Shown here piece by piece: positions 8,126 through 16,221 of a stretch of 64,000 nt of DNA. Made by a program: the position numbers and the translations under genes. How positions within the stretch are numbered: position 1 is the first letter of the stretch; every line of letters starts with the position of its first letter. Under the pieces are notes generated by a model that saw only the letters and a list, made by a program, of their open reading frames with translations, did not search any database and was not told the DNA's origin. Source of the DNA: DATAOG01 sp963757395 (GTDB taxonomy: Bacteria; Pseudomonadota; Alphaproteobacteria; Geminicoccales; Geminicoccaceae); assembly GCA_963757395.1 (NCBI GenBank), contig CAVWRK010000012.1, forward strand, positions 186,001-250,000. The letters are read 5' to 3'.

Positions 8126-8140
8126 TTAACGACGCGTTAA
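8126..8140 (-). promoter_or_regulatory. CtrA-type site (TTAA-N7-TTAAC on the minus strand)
   Basis: The minus strand reads TTAACGCGTCGTTAAC, an exact match to the TTAA-N7-TTAAC site of the alphaproteobacterial cell-cycle regulator CtrA. A third TTAA lies at 8112-8115 inside a GTTAAC. No gene starts on the minus strand just downstream, so its target is unclear. Confidence 0.35.
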
Positions 8141-8210
8141 TCACCGGTCGGCGCCCAGGCGAGGCCGTCCGTGGCGTCTGGATCCCAACGCGCCCGGCCG
8201 CCGCACAGGC

Positions 8211-8239
8211 TTGACCAGGTGCGCGGCCGATCCTATAGC
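8211..8239 (+). promoter_or_regulatory. Promoter of tRNA-Met
   Basis: TTGACC at 8211-8216 and TATAGC at 8234-8239, 17 bp apart, end 14 bp before the first base of the tRNA. Spacing and sequence fit a strong sigma70 promoter. Confidence 0.7.
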
Positions 8240-8253
8240 CTGCATGCCCTTGG

Positions 8254-8329
8254 GGCGGAGTAGCTCAGTTGGTAGAGCAGTGGAATCATAATCCATGGGT
8301 CGGGGGTTCGAGTCCCTCCTCCGCTACCA
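8254..8329 (+). tRNA. tRNA-Met (anticodon CAT)
   Basis: A 76-nt tRNA with encoded CCA. The acceptor stem pairs GGCGGAG with CTCCGCT (one G-U pair), the D arm has GCTC/GAGC, the anticodon stem GTGGA/TCCAT carries the loop ATCATAA with anticodon CAT, and the T arm has the TTCGAGT loop. The form is that of the alphaproteobacterial elongator tRNA-Met, not the initiator, because the anticodon stem lacks the three G-C pairs of the initiator. Confidence 0.93.
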
Positions 8330-8963
8330 AATAAATCAACGACTTGATGGCCCTCGAGCGCTGCTTTCATGTCGCAAGCCTCAGCAGCGTGTTGCAGGCC
8401 TTTCTGCGCTTTTCCAGCCCGTGCCGGCGACTCCGTGCGACACGCTTGCGACATGCCGGGCCCTTGTGCCGAATGGCCTTCGTGCGCGTCGAGCGCGCGC
8501 CGTCCGCTTGGGCAGCCAGCGCAGACTGCAGACGGTTCGGATCTGAAGCACGGGACGGTCCAGGTGGCGGTTCGGCAAGGCCGATCCCGATCACCACGTT
8601 TCAGTCCAGTCTGAGGATGGAGCGCTCGCCGGCGCTTGCCCGGCGCCCGCTGCCAGCGGGCCCCTGCGGCCGGCGAGACGTTCAGGTCGCCCGGACGCCG
8701 AACGCCGGGGTCGCCGAAGAAGGATTCCGAGATGAAGAGCACGCGCGGTGACCTCGGCCGCACTCGAGGCCGGCTCGGCCAGGTCGGCTGGCGCGGGCTG
8801 CGAACGACGTCCAGGTGCGGGCACGGCGGGGACGACGCCCCCCCTGATCAGCGAAAGCAGCAGCGGCGGCGGGCCAAGCGAACCGGAACCGCTCGGGCCG
8901 GTTCGCCTTGCTCACGATCTGGTTTGCTGGTAGGTCCTGGCATACGGCGCCGCGGAGACGAGA
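8330..8963 (+). other. Long non-coding stretch after tRNA-Met
   Basis: No supported gene is present in these 634 bp. Open frames here (for example 8344-8751) have poor codon bias and no recognisable protein. The stretch holds a palindrome at 8625-8677 and a short frame at 8748-8933 (GTG start, 61 codons, rich in Gly, Ser and Pro) that ends 30 bp before the PqqD-like gene. No integrase or repeat of the tRNA 3' end was seen, so integration at the tRNA is not supported. Confidence 0.5.
8625..8677. repeat. Intergenic palindrome with two stems
   Basis: Outer arms CTCGCCGG/CCGGCGAG enclose inner arms GCCCGCT/AGCGGGC around a 3-nt loop; the whole is 53 bp. There is no T tract, so it is not a plain terminator. 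Its size and nested-stem layout are like those of the palindrome inside tyrS at 2034-2082. Confidence 0.5.
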
Positions 8964-9435
8964 ATGGATGATCACCAGACCTACCAGATCAATGCCCCTG
9001 CCGTGGCCTATCAACACGTTGAGGATGAGGCGATCCTGATCCAGTTCGACTTCTGGGTGCTATTACAGCACCGACAAGGTCGGCGCCGAGATCTTGTCTT
9101 TGTTGCAGCAGAGCGTCATGGCGATCACCATCGTCCGGATACTTGCCGAGCGGTACTGCGCCGACTTCGAGACCATCGACCGGATGGTCAAGCCTTTCCT
9201 CGAGCACCTGTGCGCCGAGGACCTGGTGGTGGCGCAGGCAGGGGCGGTCGGCGTCGGTGCGTCGGAGCCGCCCTCGAGCGCGCCGACCGGGTCCGCTCGC
9301 CAGCGGCTGCCGATCGAGGCGCCGGTTCTGCACAAATACACGGACCTGCAGGATCTGCTCCTGCTCGATCCGATCCATGACACGGACGAAGCCGGCTGGC
9401 CGGTGGCGGAACCGAACCGCTGGCGCGCTGGCTGA
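8964..9435 (+). pseudogene. PqqD-like protein (one frameshift)
   Basis: A PqqD/RRE-type small protein, a winged-helix fold that in peptide-modification systems binds a leader peptide. The N-terminal part YQINAPAVAYQHVEDEAILIQFD is in one frame; near 9051 the sequence moves to the next frame and continues as GCYYSTDKVGAEILSLLQQ, RILAERYCADFETIDRMVKPFLEHLCAEDLVV, exactly the PqqD pattern. The C-terminus is extended by about 60 residues ending in LDPIHDTDEAGWPVAEPNRW. One inserted T explains the break. A GGAGACGAG site precedes ATG 8964. It leads the HPr-kinase-like and glycosyltransferase genes. Confidence 0.75.
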
Positions 9436-9569
9436 GGGCCCCGATCGACCGATGGGGTGCCCGGGCAGGGTGGGCCACGGGGCGGACGTGCCGCCTCGCG
9501 ACGTCCGGTCGACCGACGGTCCCGAACCGGGCCTGGCCGAAGGCCGGTTGCTCGAATTCTTCGACGTCG

Positions 9570-10583
9570 ATGTCCGCCGCGCATGCCAAGGCGGCCGCGC
9601 TCGCCGGCGCGGACGAGCGTCATTTCCGGATCGCAGGCAAGCGGGTGTGCTTGCGGTTCGCCGGCCCGGAGCTGCCGGCGCGCCTGACCCCGGCGCTCGA
9701 CCACCTGGCCGCGACAGCGAACCGGAGCGACCTCACGGTGCTCCTGTGGGATTCGGCTTCGAGCGGCGTACCGCCGGTCCGCGCGCCCTGGCAGATCGAC
9801 GCCTACACGCCCCGGGGCGACCTCAGGGGCCACGCCATGCGGCGGCTGCGCGCCGCGTTCTCGCTCGGCACCTGCACGCTGAGCATGCTCGATCTCGAGC
9901 GGGGCCTCGGCCTGTACTGGATGCACGACGCGCGCGATCTGCCGCCCTGGGAGCAGGCGGCACCGCTCCGAACCCTGCTCGGCTGGTGGGCCGCCGCCGA
10001 CGGGGCTCAGCTCGCGCACGGTGCCGCCGTCGGGATCGGCGACGATGCCGTCCTGCTGGTCGGGCGCGGCGGTTCCGGCAAGTCGACCACGGCGCTCGCC
10101 TGCCTCGATCGCGGTCTGCGCTATGCCGGCGATGACTACGTGCTGCTGCGGGCGAACCGGGGCGCGCCGCCGACCGTCCACAGCCTCTACCGGACCGGCA
10201 AGCTGCGCCCGCAGGATCTGGCCCTGCGACTGCCGAACCTGCGGCCCAGGCACCTGATGACGCCAGACTACGACAAGGCGGTCCTGCTGCTTGGCGACGA
10301 TGGCGACCTGCTGGCGGATCGCCTCACGATCCGCGCGATCGTGATCCCGAACGTCTGCCCATCCGGCACCGCGCTGCGCAAAGCGTCCGCGATCGAGGTC
10401 CTCAAGGCGCTGGCGCCGACCACGCTCTTCCAGCTGCCCGGCGCCGGCAAGGAGGCGCTGCAGACGATGGGCGCGCTGGTGCAGCGGGTTCCGGGCTACC
10501 GGCTGGAGATCGGCCCGGACCTCGACGAGGTGGTCGGTGCGATCCGCAACCTGCTCACCAACGGGCAGCGACCACATGCCTGA
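9570..10583 (+). CDS. HPr kinase/phosphorylase-like protein
   Basis: A 337-residue protein related to the kinase domain of HprK. Seen are LAHGAAVGIGDDAVLLVGRGGSGKST with the P-loop at residues 165-173, the conserved HGAAV just before it, and the AGDDYVLL strand near 185-193. True HprK phosphorylates HPr of the sugar phosphotransferase system, but no such partner is nearby. Relatives next to PqqD-like and nucleotidyltransferase-like genes occur in lasso-peptide and polysaccharide loci, where they are thought to phosphorylate a peptide or a glycan carrier; that role here is inference. Its start is uncertain; ATG 9570 lacks a clear ribosome-binding site. Its last 8 bases overlap the next gene. 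Confidence 0.75.
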   Translation: MSAAHAKAAALAGADERHFRIAGKRVCLRFAGPELPARLTPALDHLAATANRSDLTVLLWDSASSGVPPVRAPWQIDAYTPRGDLRGHAMRRLRAAFSLGTCTLSMLDLERGLGLYWMHDARDLPPWEQAAPLRTLLGWWAAADGAQLAHGAAVGIGDDAVLLVGRGGSGKSTTALACLDRGLRYAGDDYVLLRANRGAPPTVHSLYRTGKLRPQDLALRLPNLRPRHLMTPDYDKAVLLLGDDGDLLADRLTIRAIVIPNVCPSGTALRKASAIEVLKALAPTTLFQLPGAGKEALQTMGALVQRVPGYRLEIGPDLDEVVGAIRNLLTNGQRPHA

Positions 10584-11316
10584 GGGCCGCCCGTTCGTCA
10601 GCGTCATCATCCCGACCTATAACTGTGCGTCGTTCCTGCCGGATGCGGTCGCCAGCATCCGCATGCAGCGGTACGAACCGCTGGAGATCATCGTCGTCGA
10701 CGACGGCTCGACCGACCAGACCGAGGACGTGGCCCGTGCCCTCGAGGGCGCCGAGCTGCGCTACCTCCGCCAGGAAAACCGGGGACCGGCCGCCGCCCGC
10801 AACGCCGGGCTTGCAGTCGCCCGGGGCGACGTCATCGGCTTTCTCGACGCCGACGACCTCTGGCCGGCGCACAAGGTCGCCCGACAGCTCGAGGTGCTGA
10901 TCGAAGATCCGGCAGCGGACGTCGTCCATGGCCGCACCCAGGCCCTGGTCCTCGTGGCCGTCGCCGCGGACGGCGCAAGGCGCTTCGAACCGTTCGCCGA
11001 GCCTTGGTACGCGACCCAGCTCGGGAGCGCCCTCTACCGCCGCGAGATCTACGCCCGGGTCGGGGGGTTCGATCCGGCCCTGGAGCCGAGCGAGGATTTC
11101 GACTGGTTCCTGCGCGCTCGCGAGGGCGGCGCCAAGGTGGTGCGGACGCCCGAGACCGCGTTGCTGTACCGCTTTCACACCAGCAACCTGACCCGGGGCG
11201 CCGGCAGCCTCAATTTGCTGACCACGATCAAGCGCTCGCTCGACCGCCGGCGCGGCCGCGCCGAGCCGGTCCGCGAGCCAAGCTCGACCTCTGCGCGCGG
11301 AGGCGATCATTTCTGA
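10576..11316 (+). CDS. Glycosyltransferase family 2 (first of three)
   Basis: A 246-residue GT-A fold transferase that uses a nucleotide sugar to add a sugar to a growing glycan at the cytoplasmic side of the membrane. The start FVSVIIPTYNCASFLPDAVASI, DDGSTD, GPAAARNAGL and the metal-binding FLDADD are the family hallmarks; the later EPSEDFDWFLRA holds the likely catalytic acid. It has no membrane segment. ATG 10576 overlaps the kinase stop by 8 bp in the form ATGCCTGA, and its own stop overlaps the next gene in the same way. Confidence 0.88.
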   Translation: MPEGRPFVSVIIPTYNCASFLPDAVASIRMQRYEPLEIIVVDDGSTDQTEDVARALEGAELRYLRQENRGPAAARNAGLAVARGDVIGFLDADDLWPAHKVARQLEVLIEDPAADVVHGRTQALVLVAVAADGARRFEPFAEPWYATQLGSALYRREIYARVGGFDPALEPSEDFDWFLRAREGGAKVVRTPETALLYRFHTSNLTRGAGSLNLLTTIKRSLDRRRGRAEPVREPSSTSARGGDHF

Positions 11317-12028
11317 CCCCCTGGTCACGGTCGTCCTGCCCGTCCGCAATGGCGAGAGGTTTCTCGCCGAGGCGATCGAGAGCGTCCTGGCGCAGACCTA
11401 CCGCCCGCTCGAGCTGGTCGTCGTCGACGGCGGTTCCACCGACCGCTCCGCCACGATCGCGCGCGCCTACCATGGCGTCAGATACCTCGCGCAGGCGGGC
11501 ACCGGGCTGCCGGAGGCCTGGAATCAGGGGATCGCGTGCGCGCGCGGCCGGCTGCTCGCCTTCATCTCCTCCGACGACCGCTGGACGGTCGACAAGCTGC
11601 GGCGTCAGGTCGACTGTCTGATGCAGCAGCCCGGGCTCGCCTATACGATCGCCTGGTTCCGGTTCTTCCTGGAGCCGGGCTGCGCGGTGCCGCGGGGCTT
11701 CAACGCCGGCCTCTTGGATCGTGATCTGATCGGCCGGATACCCGAAACGCTGGTGGCGCGGCGCGAGGCGTTCGAGGTCGTGGGCCGCTTCAGCGCCGCC
11801 TACGCCGCGGCCCAGGATGTGGAATGGTTCGTGCGGGCGCAAGAGACCGGCGCGCCGATGGCCGTGATCCCGCAGGTGCTGCTGCACAAGCGGGTCCATG
11901 ACGCCAACCTGTCTTCCAACGCGACGGTCAACACGCCGGCGCTGCTCCAGGTCCTGCGGCACTCGCTGAAGCGCCGGCGGGCCGGGCAGCGCTCCGGCAA
12001 TCCCGCCGACGGCGGGCCCGATGGCTGA
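11309..12028 (+). CDS. Glycosyltransferase family 2 (second), ATT start
   Basis: A 239-residue GT2 enzyme. The open frame starts well before any ATG: the conserved N-terminus SDPLVTVVLPVRNGERFLAEAI lies upstream of the first in-frame ATG at 11621. I place the start at ATT 11309, with GGAGG 5 bp upstream, because the two neighbouring junctions are both 8-bp overlaps of the form ATGNCTGA and this one reads ATTTCTGA. The other motifs are DGGSTDRS, GLPEAWNQG, FISSDDRW (a DD in place of DxD) and AAQDVEWFVRA. A G-to-T sequencing error in an original ATG is the alternative. Acceptor and sugar are unknown. Confidence 0.82.
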   Translation: MSDPLVTVVLPVRNGERFLAEAIESVLAQTYRPLELVVVDGGSTDRSATIARAYHGVRYLAQAGTGLPEAWNQGIACARGRLLAFISSDDRWTVDKLRRQVDCLMQQPGLAYTIAWFRFFLEPGCAVPRGFNAGLLDRDLIGRIPETLVARREAFEVVGRFSAAYAAAQDVEWFVRAQETGAPMAVIPQVLLHKRVHDANLSSNATVNTPALLQVLRHSLKRRRAGQRSGNPADGGPDG

Positions 12029-12698
12029 CGATCTGGTGAGCGTGGTGATCCCCGTCTACAACGGCGAGCGGTTCCTCGCCCAGGCGATCGCGAGCGTCCA
12101 CAGCCAGACCTGGCACCCGGTGGAGGTCATCGTCGTCGATGACGGCTCCACAGACCAGAGCGGCGAGATCGCGCGCCGCTTCGCCTCGGTGCGCTGTCTG
12201 CGCCAGGGCAACGCCGGTCAGGCCGCGGCCCGAAACCATGGTGCAGCCGTGGCGACCGGGACGTTCCTTGCCTTTCTCGACGCCGACGACCTTTGGCTCG
12301 CGGACAAGCTCGAGCGTCAGATGGCAGCCTTCCGCTCAGCCCCGGACCTGATGGCGGTGTTCGGCTGGGCGCAGGAATTCGTCGACGCCGAACAACCTCC
12401 CGGCGGCTCGCCTGTGCGCCGGTTGCCGGCGCAGCTGCCGAGCGCCATGCTGATTCGCCGGGCCGCGTTCGAGCAGCTCGGCGGCTATGATCCGCACTGG
12501 CGACTGGCCGAGGTCGCGGACTTCTACAGCCGTCTGCAGGAGTCTGGACTGGCGTGCAGGACCCTTGATCACGTCGTCTACCGACGGCGCCTCCATGGCC
12601 GCAACATCGGCATCCTCAAAGCGTCCGAGAGGATGGAGTACGTCGACGTCGTCGCCGCGGCCCTGGCGCGCCGGCGCAAGCGCTCGGCGCCGGAGTGA
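12021..12698 (+). CDS. Glycosyltransferase family 2 (third)
   Basis: A 225-residue GT2 enzyme with VSVVIPVYNGERFLAQAIASV, DDGSTDQS, GQAAARNHG and FLDADDLW, and a later RLAEVADFYSRLQE segment that replaces the usual acid motif. It overlaps the previous gene by 8 bp (ATGGCTGA) and the next by 4 bp (GTGA), so all these genes are translated as one chain. The three GT2 paralogues share layout and probably arose by duplication, then took different donors or acceptors. Confidence 0.88.
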   Translation: MADDLVSVVIPVYNGERFLAQAIASVHSQTWHPVEVIVVDDGSTDQSGEIARRFASVRCLRQGNAGQAAARNHGAAVATGTFLAFLDADDLWLADKLERQMAAFRSAPDLMAVFGWAQEFVDAEQPPGGSPVRRLPAQLPSAMLIRRAAFEQLGGYDPHWRLAEVADFYSRLQESGLACRTLDHVVYRRRLHGRNIGILKASERMEYVDVVAAALARRRKRSAPE

Positions 12699-13906
12699 CG
12701 GCGGCGGGCGTGCCGAAGCAGACCGACGCGAAGCCCCGGCTGACGCCGGCCCAGGAGCTCCTGCTGCAGGCGGCGCTGCTCGACGGCGACGCCGCGCTGA
12801 CCGCGTGGCGGGCGTGGCAGGCGGCCAACCGGCTCGACAATGTCGACGACGCGTCGTTTCATCTCCTGCCGCGGCTCTACCTCAACCTGCAGCGGCTGGG
12901 CGCGCCGAGCGATCCTTCTCTGCCGAAGCTGCGCGGCGTCTACCGGCATGCCTGGCTGCGCAACATGGTGACGATGCGGGCCGCGGCGGCCGCGGCGGCG
13001 AGGCTGGACGCGGCGGGCGTCCCGGCTCTCCTGCTCGGCGGCATCGCGCTTGGCCTGTGCGTGGCCGCCGATCCCGGGGTCGCGCTGGTCGCGGTCGACC
13101 TCCACGTCGACGAGGCGCAACTCGGGGCCGCGGTCACCGCCCTGGACGCGGCGGGTTGGCTGATCGGGGACCCGGCGCTGGTCCTCCGGCTGGCACCGTT
13201 CACGCCGGCGATCGTCGCCCGCCACCCCGGCTCGACCGGCACGATGCTGCGCCTGCACCTGCAGCCGTTCGCGGTCGGTTGCCCGCATGCGGCGGCGCGC
13301 GAGCTCCGGCAACGTGCGACGCGTGGCGAGGTCGAGGACAGCGCCGTGCTGGTGCCCGACCCGACCGACCTCTTGATCCTCGCCTGCCTCGGTCGCTGGG
13401 CCCCGGACCCGGCCCGGGCCTGCGGCTGGGTCGCTGACGTCGTGGCCCTGACCAGCGGCGGCCGAGCGGCGATCGACTGGGCCGCGTGGTTGGAGCGGAG
13501 CCGCCGCGCCGGTCTCGCACGTCCCGTTTGCGAGGCTCTCCTCGACGTCCACCAGAGATTCGAGTTGGCCGTACCGGCCGCCGTGATTGAGCGCGCGAGG
13601 GCAGAGAGCGCCGCGCGCCCGGCCCGCCGGGAGCAGATCCGATCGCTGGTCCACGATGCCCGGCCGCGCCCGCCGCTCGGGGAGCTGCTGGCGGCGCACT
13701 GGCGCCGCTATTCGGCCGGCTCCCGGATCTGCGGCCAGCGCCGGACGCCTTTCCATCTGGTTCGCCATGGGTTGCTCCTGTGCGCGCGCCGGTGGCAGGT
13801 TCGCCGCCGGCAACGCGCGGCGCGCCGGCTTCCGGTCGCCGCCGCCGGGGACATGGGGACCGCGGCGCCCGCCCGCGGCTCCGTCCTCGAGCCGAGGAGG
13901 CGGTGA
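12695..13906 (+). CDS. Nucleotidyltransferase-like protein (NTP_transf_5 type), active site degenerate
   Basis: A 403-residue protein with the layout of the NTP_transf_5 nucleotidyltransferase family: a helical N-terminus with HLLPRLYLNLQRLG, then AAGVPALLLGGIALGL, and VPDPTDLLILACLGRW further on. In the family the core reads LKG-A-L...DIDLLV; here the lysine is Gly and the acidic strand is VAVDLHV, so a catalytic acid seems missing. A second, better preserved paralogue is at 19757-20932. The start is GTG 12695, overlapping the upstream stop by 4 bp. These proteins occur in polysaccharide and lasso-peptide loci beside HprK-like kinases; the substrate is not known. Confidence 0.65.
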   Translation: MTAAGVPKQTDAKPRLTPAQELLLQAALLDGDAALTAWRAWQAANRLDNVDDASFHLLPRLYLNLQRLGAPSDPSLPKLRGVYRHAWLRNMVTMRAAAAAAARLDAAGVPALLLGGIALGLCVAADPGVALVAVDLHVDEAQLGAAVTALDAAGWLIGDPALVLRLAPFTPAIVARHPGSTGTMLRLHLQPFAVGCPHAAARELRQRATRGEVEDSAVLVPDPTDLLILACLGRWAPDPARACGWVADVVALTSGGRAAIDWAAWLERSRRAGLARPVCEALLDVHQRFELAVPAAVIERARAESAARPARREQIRSLVHDARPRPPLGELLAAHWRRYSAGSRICGQRRTPFHLVRHGLLLCARRWQVRRRQRAARRLPVAAAGDMGTAAPARGSVLEPRRR

Positions 13907-13907
13907 C

Positions 13908-15239
13908 ATGTCCACGCTCTCCTTTCGCCGACGGCCGCTCGCGGTCCGGTCCGATCTGGCCCGGCTGATCGCGGCGATCACGGAGCCGGTCGCGATCGCC
14001 TTTGACCGGGCGCTGCGGGCCCGCCGGGCGCCGCCCGCCCGCCTGCTCGACTGGGCCGAGCGGTTCCGCGACAACCTCGAGAACGGAATCCTGCGCTTCT
14101 GGTTGGAGCACGCCGTCGACCACGGCTATGGCGGCGTGTTCGGCTGGCTCGACCGCCGCGGGCGTCCGATCGCTCCGGGCACCAAGCCGATGGTGCCGCA
14201 GATGCGGGTGATCTGGCTGTTCGCCGCCGCCTATCGCCGCTCCGCGCAGCCGGCCTACCGCGACCTGGCCGCGCATGTGCTGGACTTCGTGCAGGCAAAG
14301 CTGTGGGACCGGCGCCACGGCGGGTTCTTCTGGATCGTCGATCGCGAGGGCCGGCTGATCGACGACCGCAAGCACATCTTCGGCCAAAGCTACGCCCTGT
14401 TCGGCCTGGCCGAGTATGCGCGCGCGTTCGGCGATGCCGAGGTCGGCGCCCGAGCACTCGAGCTGTTCGATCTGCTGGAACGGCATGTCCACGACGAGAT
14501 CAACGGCGCCTACCGGGCCGCCGCCTCGAGCAGCGACTGGCTGGAGCCGCTGGCGGGCGACCGCTTCTTCGGGGCGGCGGGCGGTAAGCACCAGTGCGGC
14601 GTGATCGCGCTGCTCGAGGGGCTGCTGAGCCTGTACGACGCCACGGGCGAGGCGCGGGTCCGCTCACGAATCGAGGAGATCGTGGAGCTCGCGCTGGTCA
14701 GGATGATCGACCTCGAGAAGGGCTACACGCGGGTCCACTTCAGCGACGACTGGCAGTCGCTCGCGCCCCATGAGTGCTCGTATGGTCACGACATCAAGCT
14801 GAGCTGGCTGCTGGTCAGGGCGGCGGCGGTGCTCGGCCGGGCCGACGACCCGCGGGTCCGCCGGGCGGCGCTCGCGCTCGCCGAGCACACGCTGCGGTAT
14901 GGCTTCGACCATCGCCGCGGCGGCGTCTACTGGAAGGGCGCACCGCAGATGGCGGCGAGCCACCGCCGGAAGGTGTGGTGGCCGCAGGCGGAGGCCCTGA
15001 TCGGATTCCTGAACGCCTACGAGATCTCCGGCGAACCGCGTTATCGCGCGGCGTTCGAGCGTCAGGCGCGGTACGTCTGGTCCCACTGCATCGACCACCG
15101 GCATGGGGACTGGCTGCAGAGCGGCGGAACGCTCGGCCTTGAGGTCACCATCAAGGCGAACCCCTGGAAGGAGCCCTACCACCAGGGTCGCGCCTGTCTT
15201 GAGGTGGCGAGCCGCCTGGAAGCGTTGCCGGACGCCTGA
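13908..15239 (+). CDS. AGE-family epimerase/isomerase
   Basis: A 443-residue alpha6/alpha6-barrel sugar epimerase or isomerase of the N-acylglucosamine 2-epimerase family (for example GlcNAc/ManNAc, or mannose/fructose interconversion). Family blocks are present: YGGVFGWLDRRG, KPMVPQMRVIWLFAAAYR, HGGFFWIVDREG, DDRKHIFGQSYALFGLAEY, HECSYGHDIKLSWLL with the likely catalytic His, and KVWWPQAEALIGFLNAY. A first segment of about 45 residues precedes the domain. ATG 13908 has GAGGAGG upstream. It probably supplies a sugar for the glycan built by the neighbouring transferases. It closes the plus-strand part of the locus. Confidence 0.88.
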   Translation: MSTLSFRRRPLAVRSDLARLIAAITEPVAIAFDRALRARRAPPARLLDWAERFRDNLENGILRFWLEHAVDHGYGGVFGWLDRRGRPIAPGTKPMVPQMRVIWLFAAAYRRSAQPAYRDLAAHVLDFVQAKLWDRRHGGFFWIVDREGRLIDDRKHIFGQSYALFGLAEYARAFGDAEVGARALELFDLLERHVHDEINGAYRAAASSSDWLEPLAGDRFFGAAGGKHQCGVIALLEGLLSLYDATGEARVRSRIEEIVELALVRMIDLEKGYTRVHFSDDWQSLAPHECSYGHDIKLSWLLVRAAAVLGRADDPRVRRAALALAEHTLRYGFDHRRGGVYWKGAPQMAASHRRKVWWPQAEALIGFLNAYEISGEPRYRAAFERQARYVWSHCIDHRHGDWLQSGGTLGLEVTIKANPWKEPYHQGRACLEVASRLEALPDA

Positions 15240-15287
15240 GCGCAACGACCGGGTCGCGGAACCAGGCCGCAGCAGGCCGAAGCTGGT

Positions 15288-16196
15288 CTATGAGCCCTGC
15301 AGGCGAGCCGCGTGCTTCGTCCTCACCCGTTCAGCGAACTCCCGATAGCGCGCCTCGGGCTTCATCCCGATGAAATGAAGAAAAACCGGGGACTGCTTCA
15401 CCCATCCCGCCACGCTACCTTCGAGAAACGTGACCCAGGAGCGCGGCACGTAGCGCACCGTTGCCGGCAACCAGTGCCGGGACGGCGTGTGAACCACGGA
15501 CAGTCCTTTGTCGGCGTCGAACTCGAGCTTCCGCGCGCGCCAGGTGGTCAGCATCCAGGGCCCGGCACGCTCGTCCTCCGCGACCGGCTCGAGCCCGAGC
15601 CTGCCCATGGCGATGCCGAAGAACGGCTCATCCGCATACTGGCCGGTCTGGCCGCGGTGATAGCGGCGAAGCTCGTGCCGCCGTTCGCCATAGAGCCGTC
15701 TGAGCTCGGCGAAGAACCTCGTCCCCAGGTCTCCCTTCTCGAAATAGAGCGCGCCGCTGTTCAGGACCACGAGATAGGGACACTGGAAACGCCGACACAA
15801 GCGCTCGATATCGAAGCCCAACCAGCGCCCGCGCGCCCGCATCATGCCAGGGGCAGCAAAGCCTCGGCCGGCGCAGGCCAACCAGTAGGTGTCGACCTCT
15901 GCCTTCATAAGCAGGCAATCGGCGTCGATGAACATGGTCTGGTCGAACGGAGTCCAGTCGTCCAGGCGCAGCTTATGCATGCAGCCGCGATAGTCACGAT
16001 CGGGCCTGAGCTTCATCAGATGGTCGAAGATCCGGTCCACCTGCGGCGGTAACTGCACATGATCGTCGTAGACCAGACAGATCGGCCGGCGGGAATCGCA
16101 GGTTTTGAGGGACAGCGCCAGAACGACTGCCATGTCGAGATATCTTTGCTGCTCTGCAGCAATCGTAATGTATCCCTGACTGGCAGCGGCTGGCAT
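15288..16196 (-). CDS. Glycosyltransferase, family 8-like
   Basis: A 302-residue predicted transferase. The N-terminal GYITIAAEQQRYLDMAVVLALSL, the DQTMFIDADCLL strand with a DxD metal motif, and LNSGALYFEKGDLG fit a GT-A fold enzyme of the GT8 or related type. No membrane helix is seen. I place the start at ATG 16196 because the conserved part begins right there; the 21 residues before it are low complexity and overlap the preceding gene's end. It is read together with the flippase gene upstream on the same strand, 25 bp away. Confidence 0.68.
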   Translation of the reverse strand: MPAAASQGYITIAAEQQRYLDMAVVLALSLKTCDSRRPICLVYDDHVQLPPQVDRIFDHLMKLRPDRDYRGCMHKLRLDDWTPFDQTMFIDADCLLMKAEVDTYWLACAGRGFAAPGMMRARGRWLGFDIERLCRRFQCPYLVVLNSGALYFEKGDLGTRFFAELRRLYGERRHELRRYHRGQTGQYADEPFFGIAMGRLGLEPVAEDERAGPWMLTTWRARKLEFDADKGLSVVHTPSRHWLPATVRYVPRSWVTFLEGSVAGWVKQSPVFLHFIGMKPEARYREFAERVRTKHAARLQGS

Positions 16197-16221
16197 GACG
16201 GGGTCCCGAGATCGCCGCGCC

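Noticed and set aside
8254..8329. tRNA as an integration site for a mobile island
   Set aside because: No integrase and no repeat of the tRNA 3' end is seen nearby.
8344..8751. Possible small gene after tRNA-Met
   Set aside because: Cys- and Arg-rich text without family features; codon use is unlike neighbouring genes.
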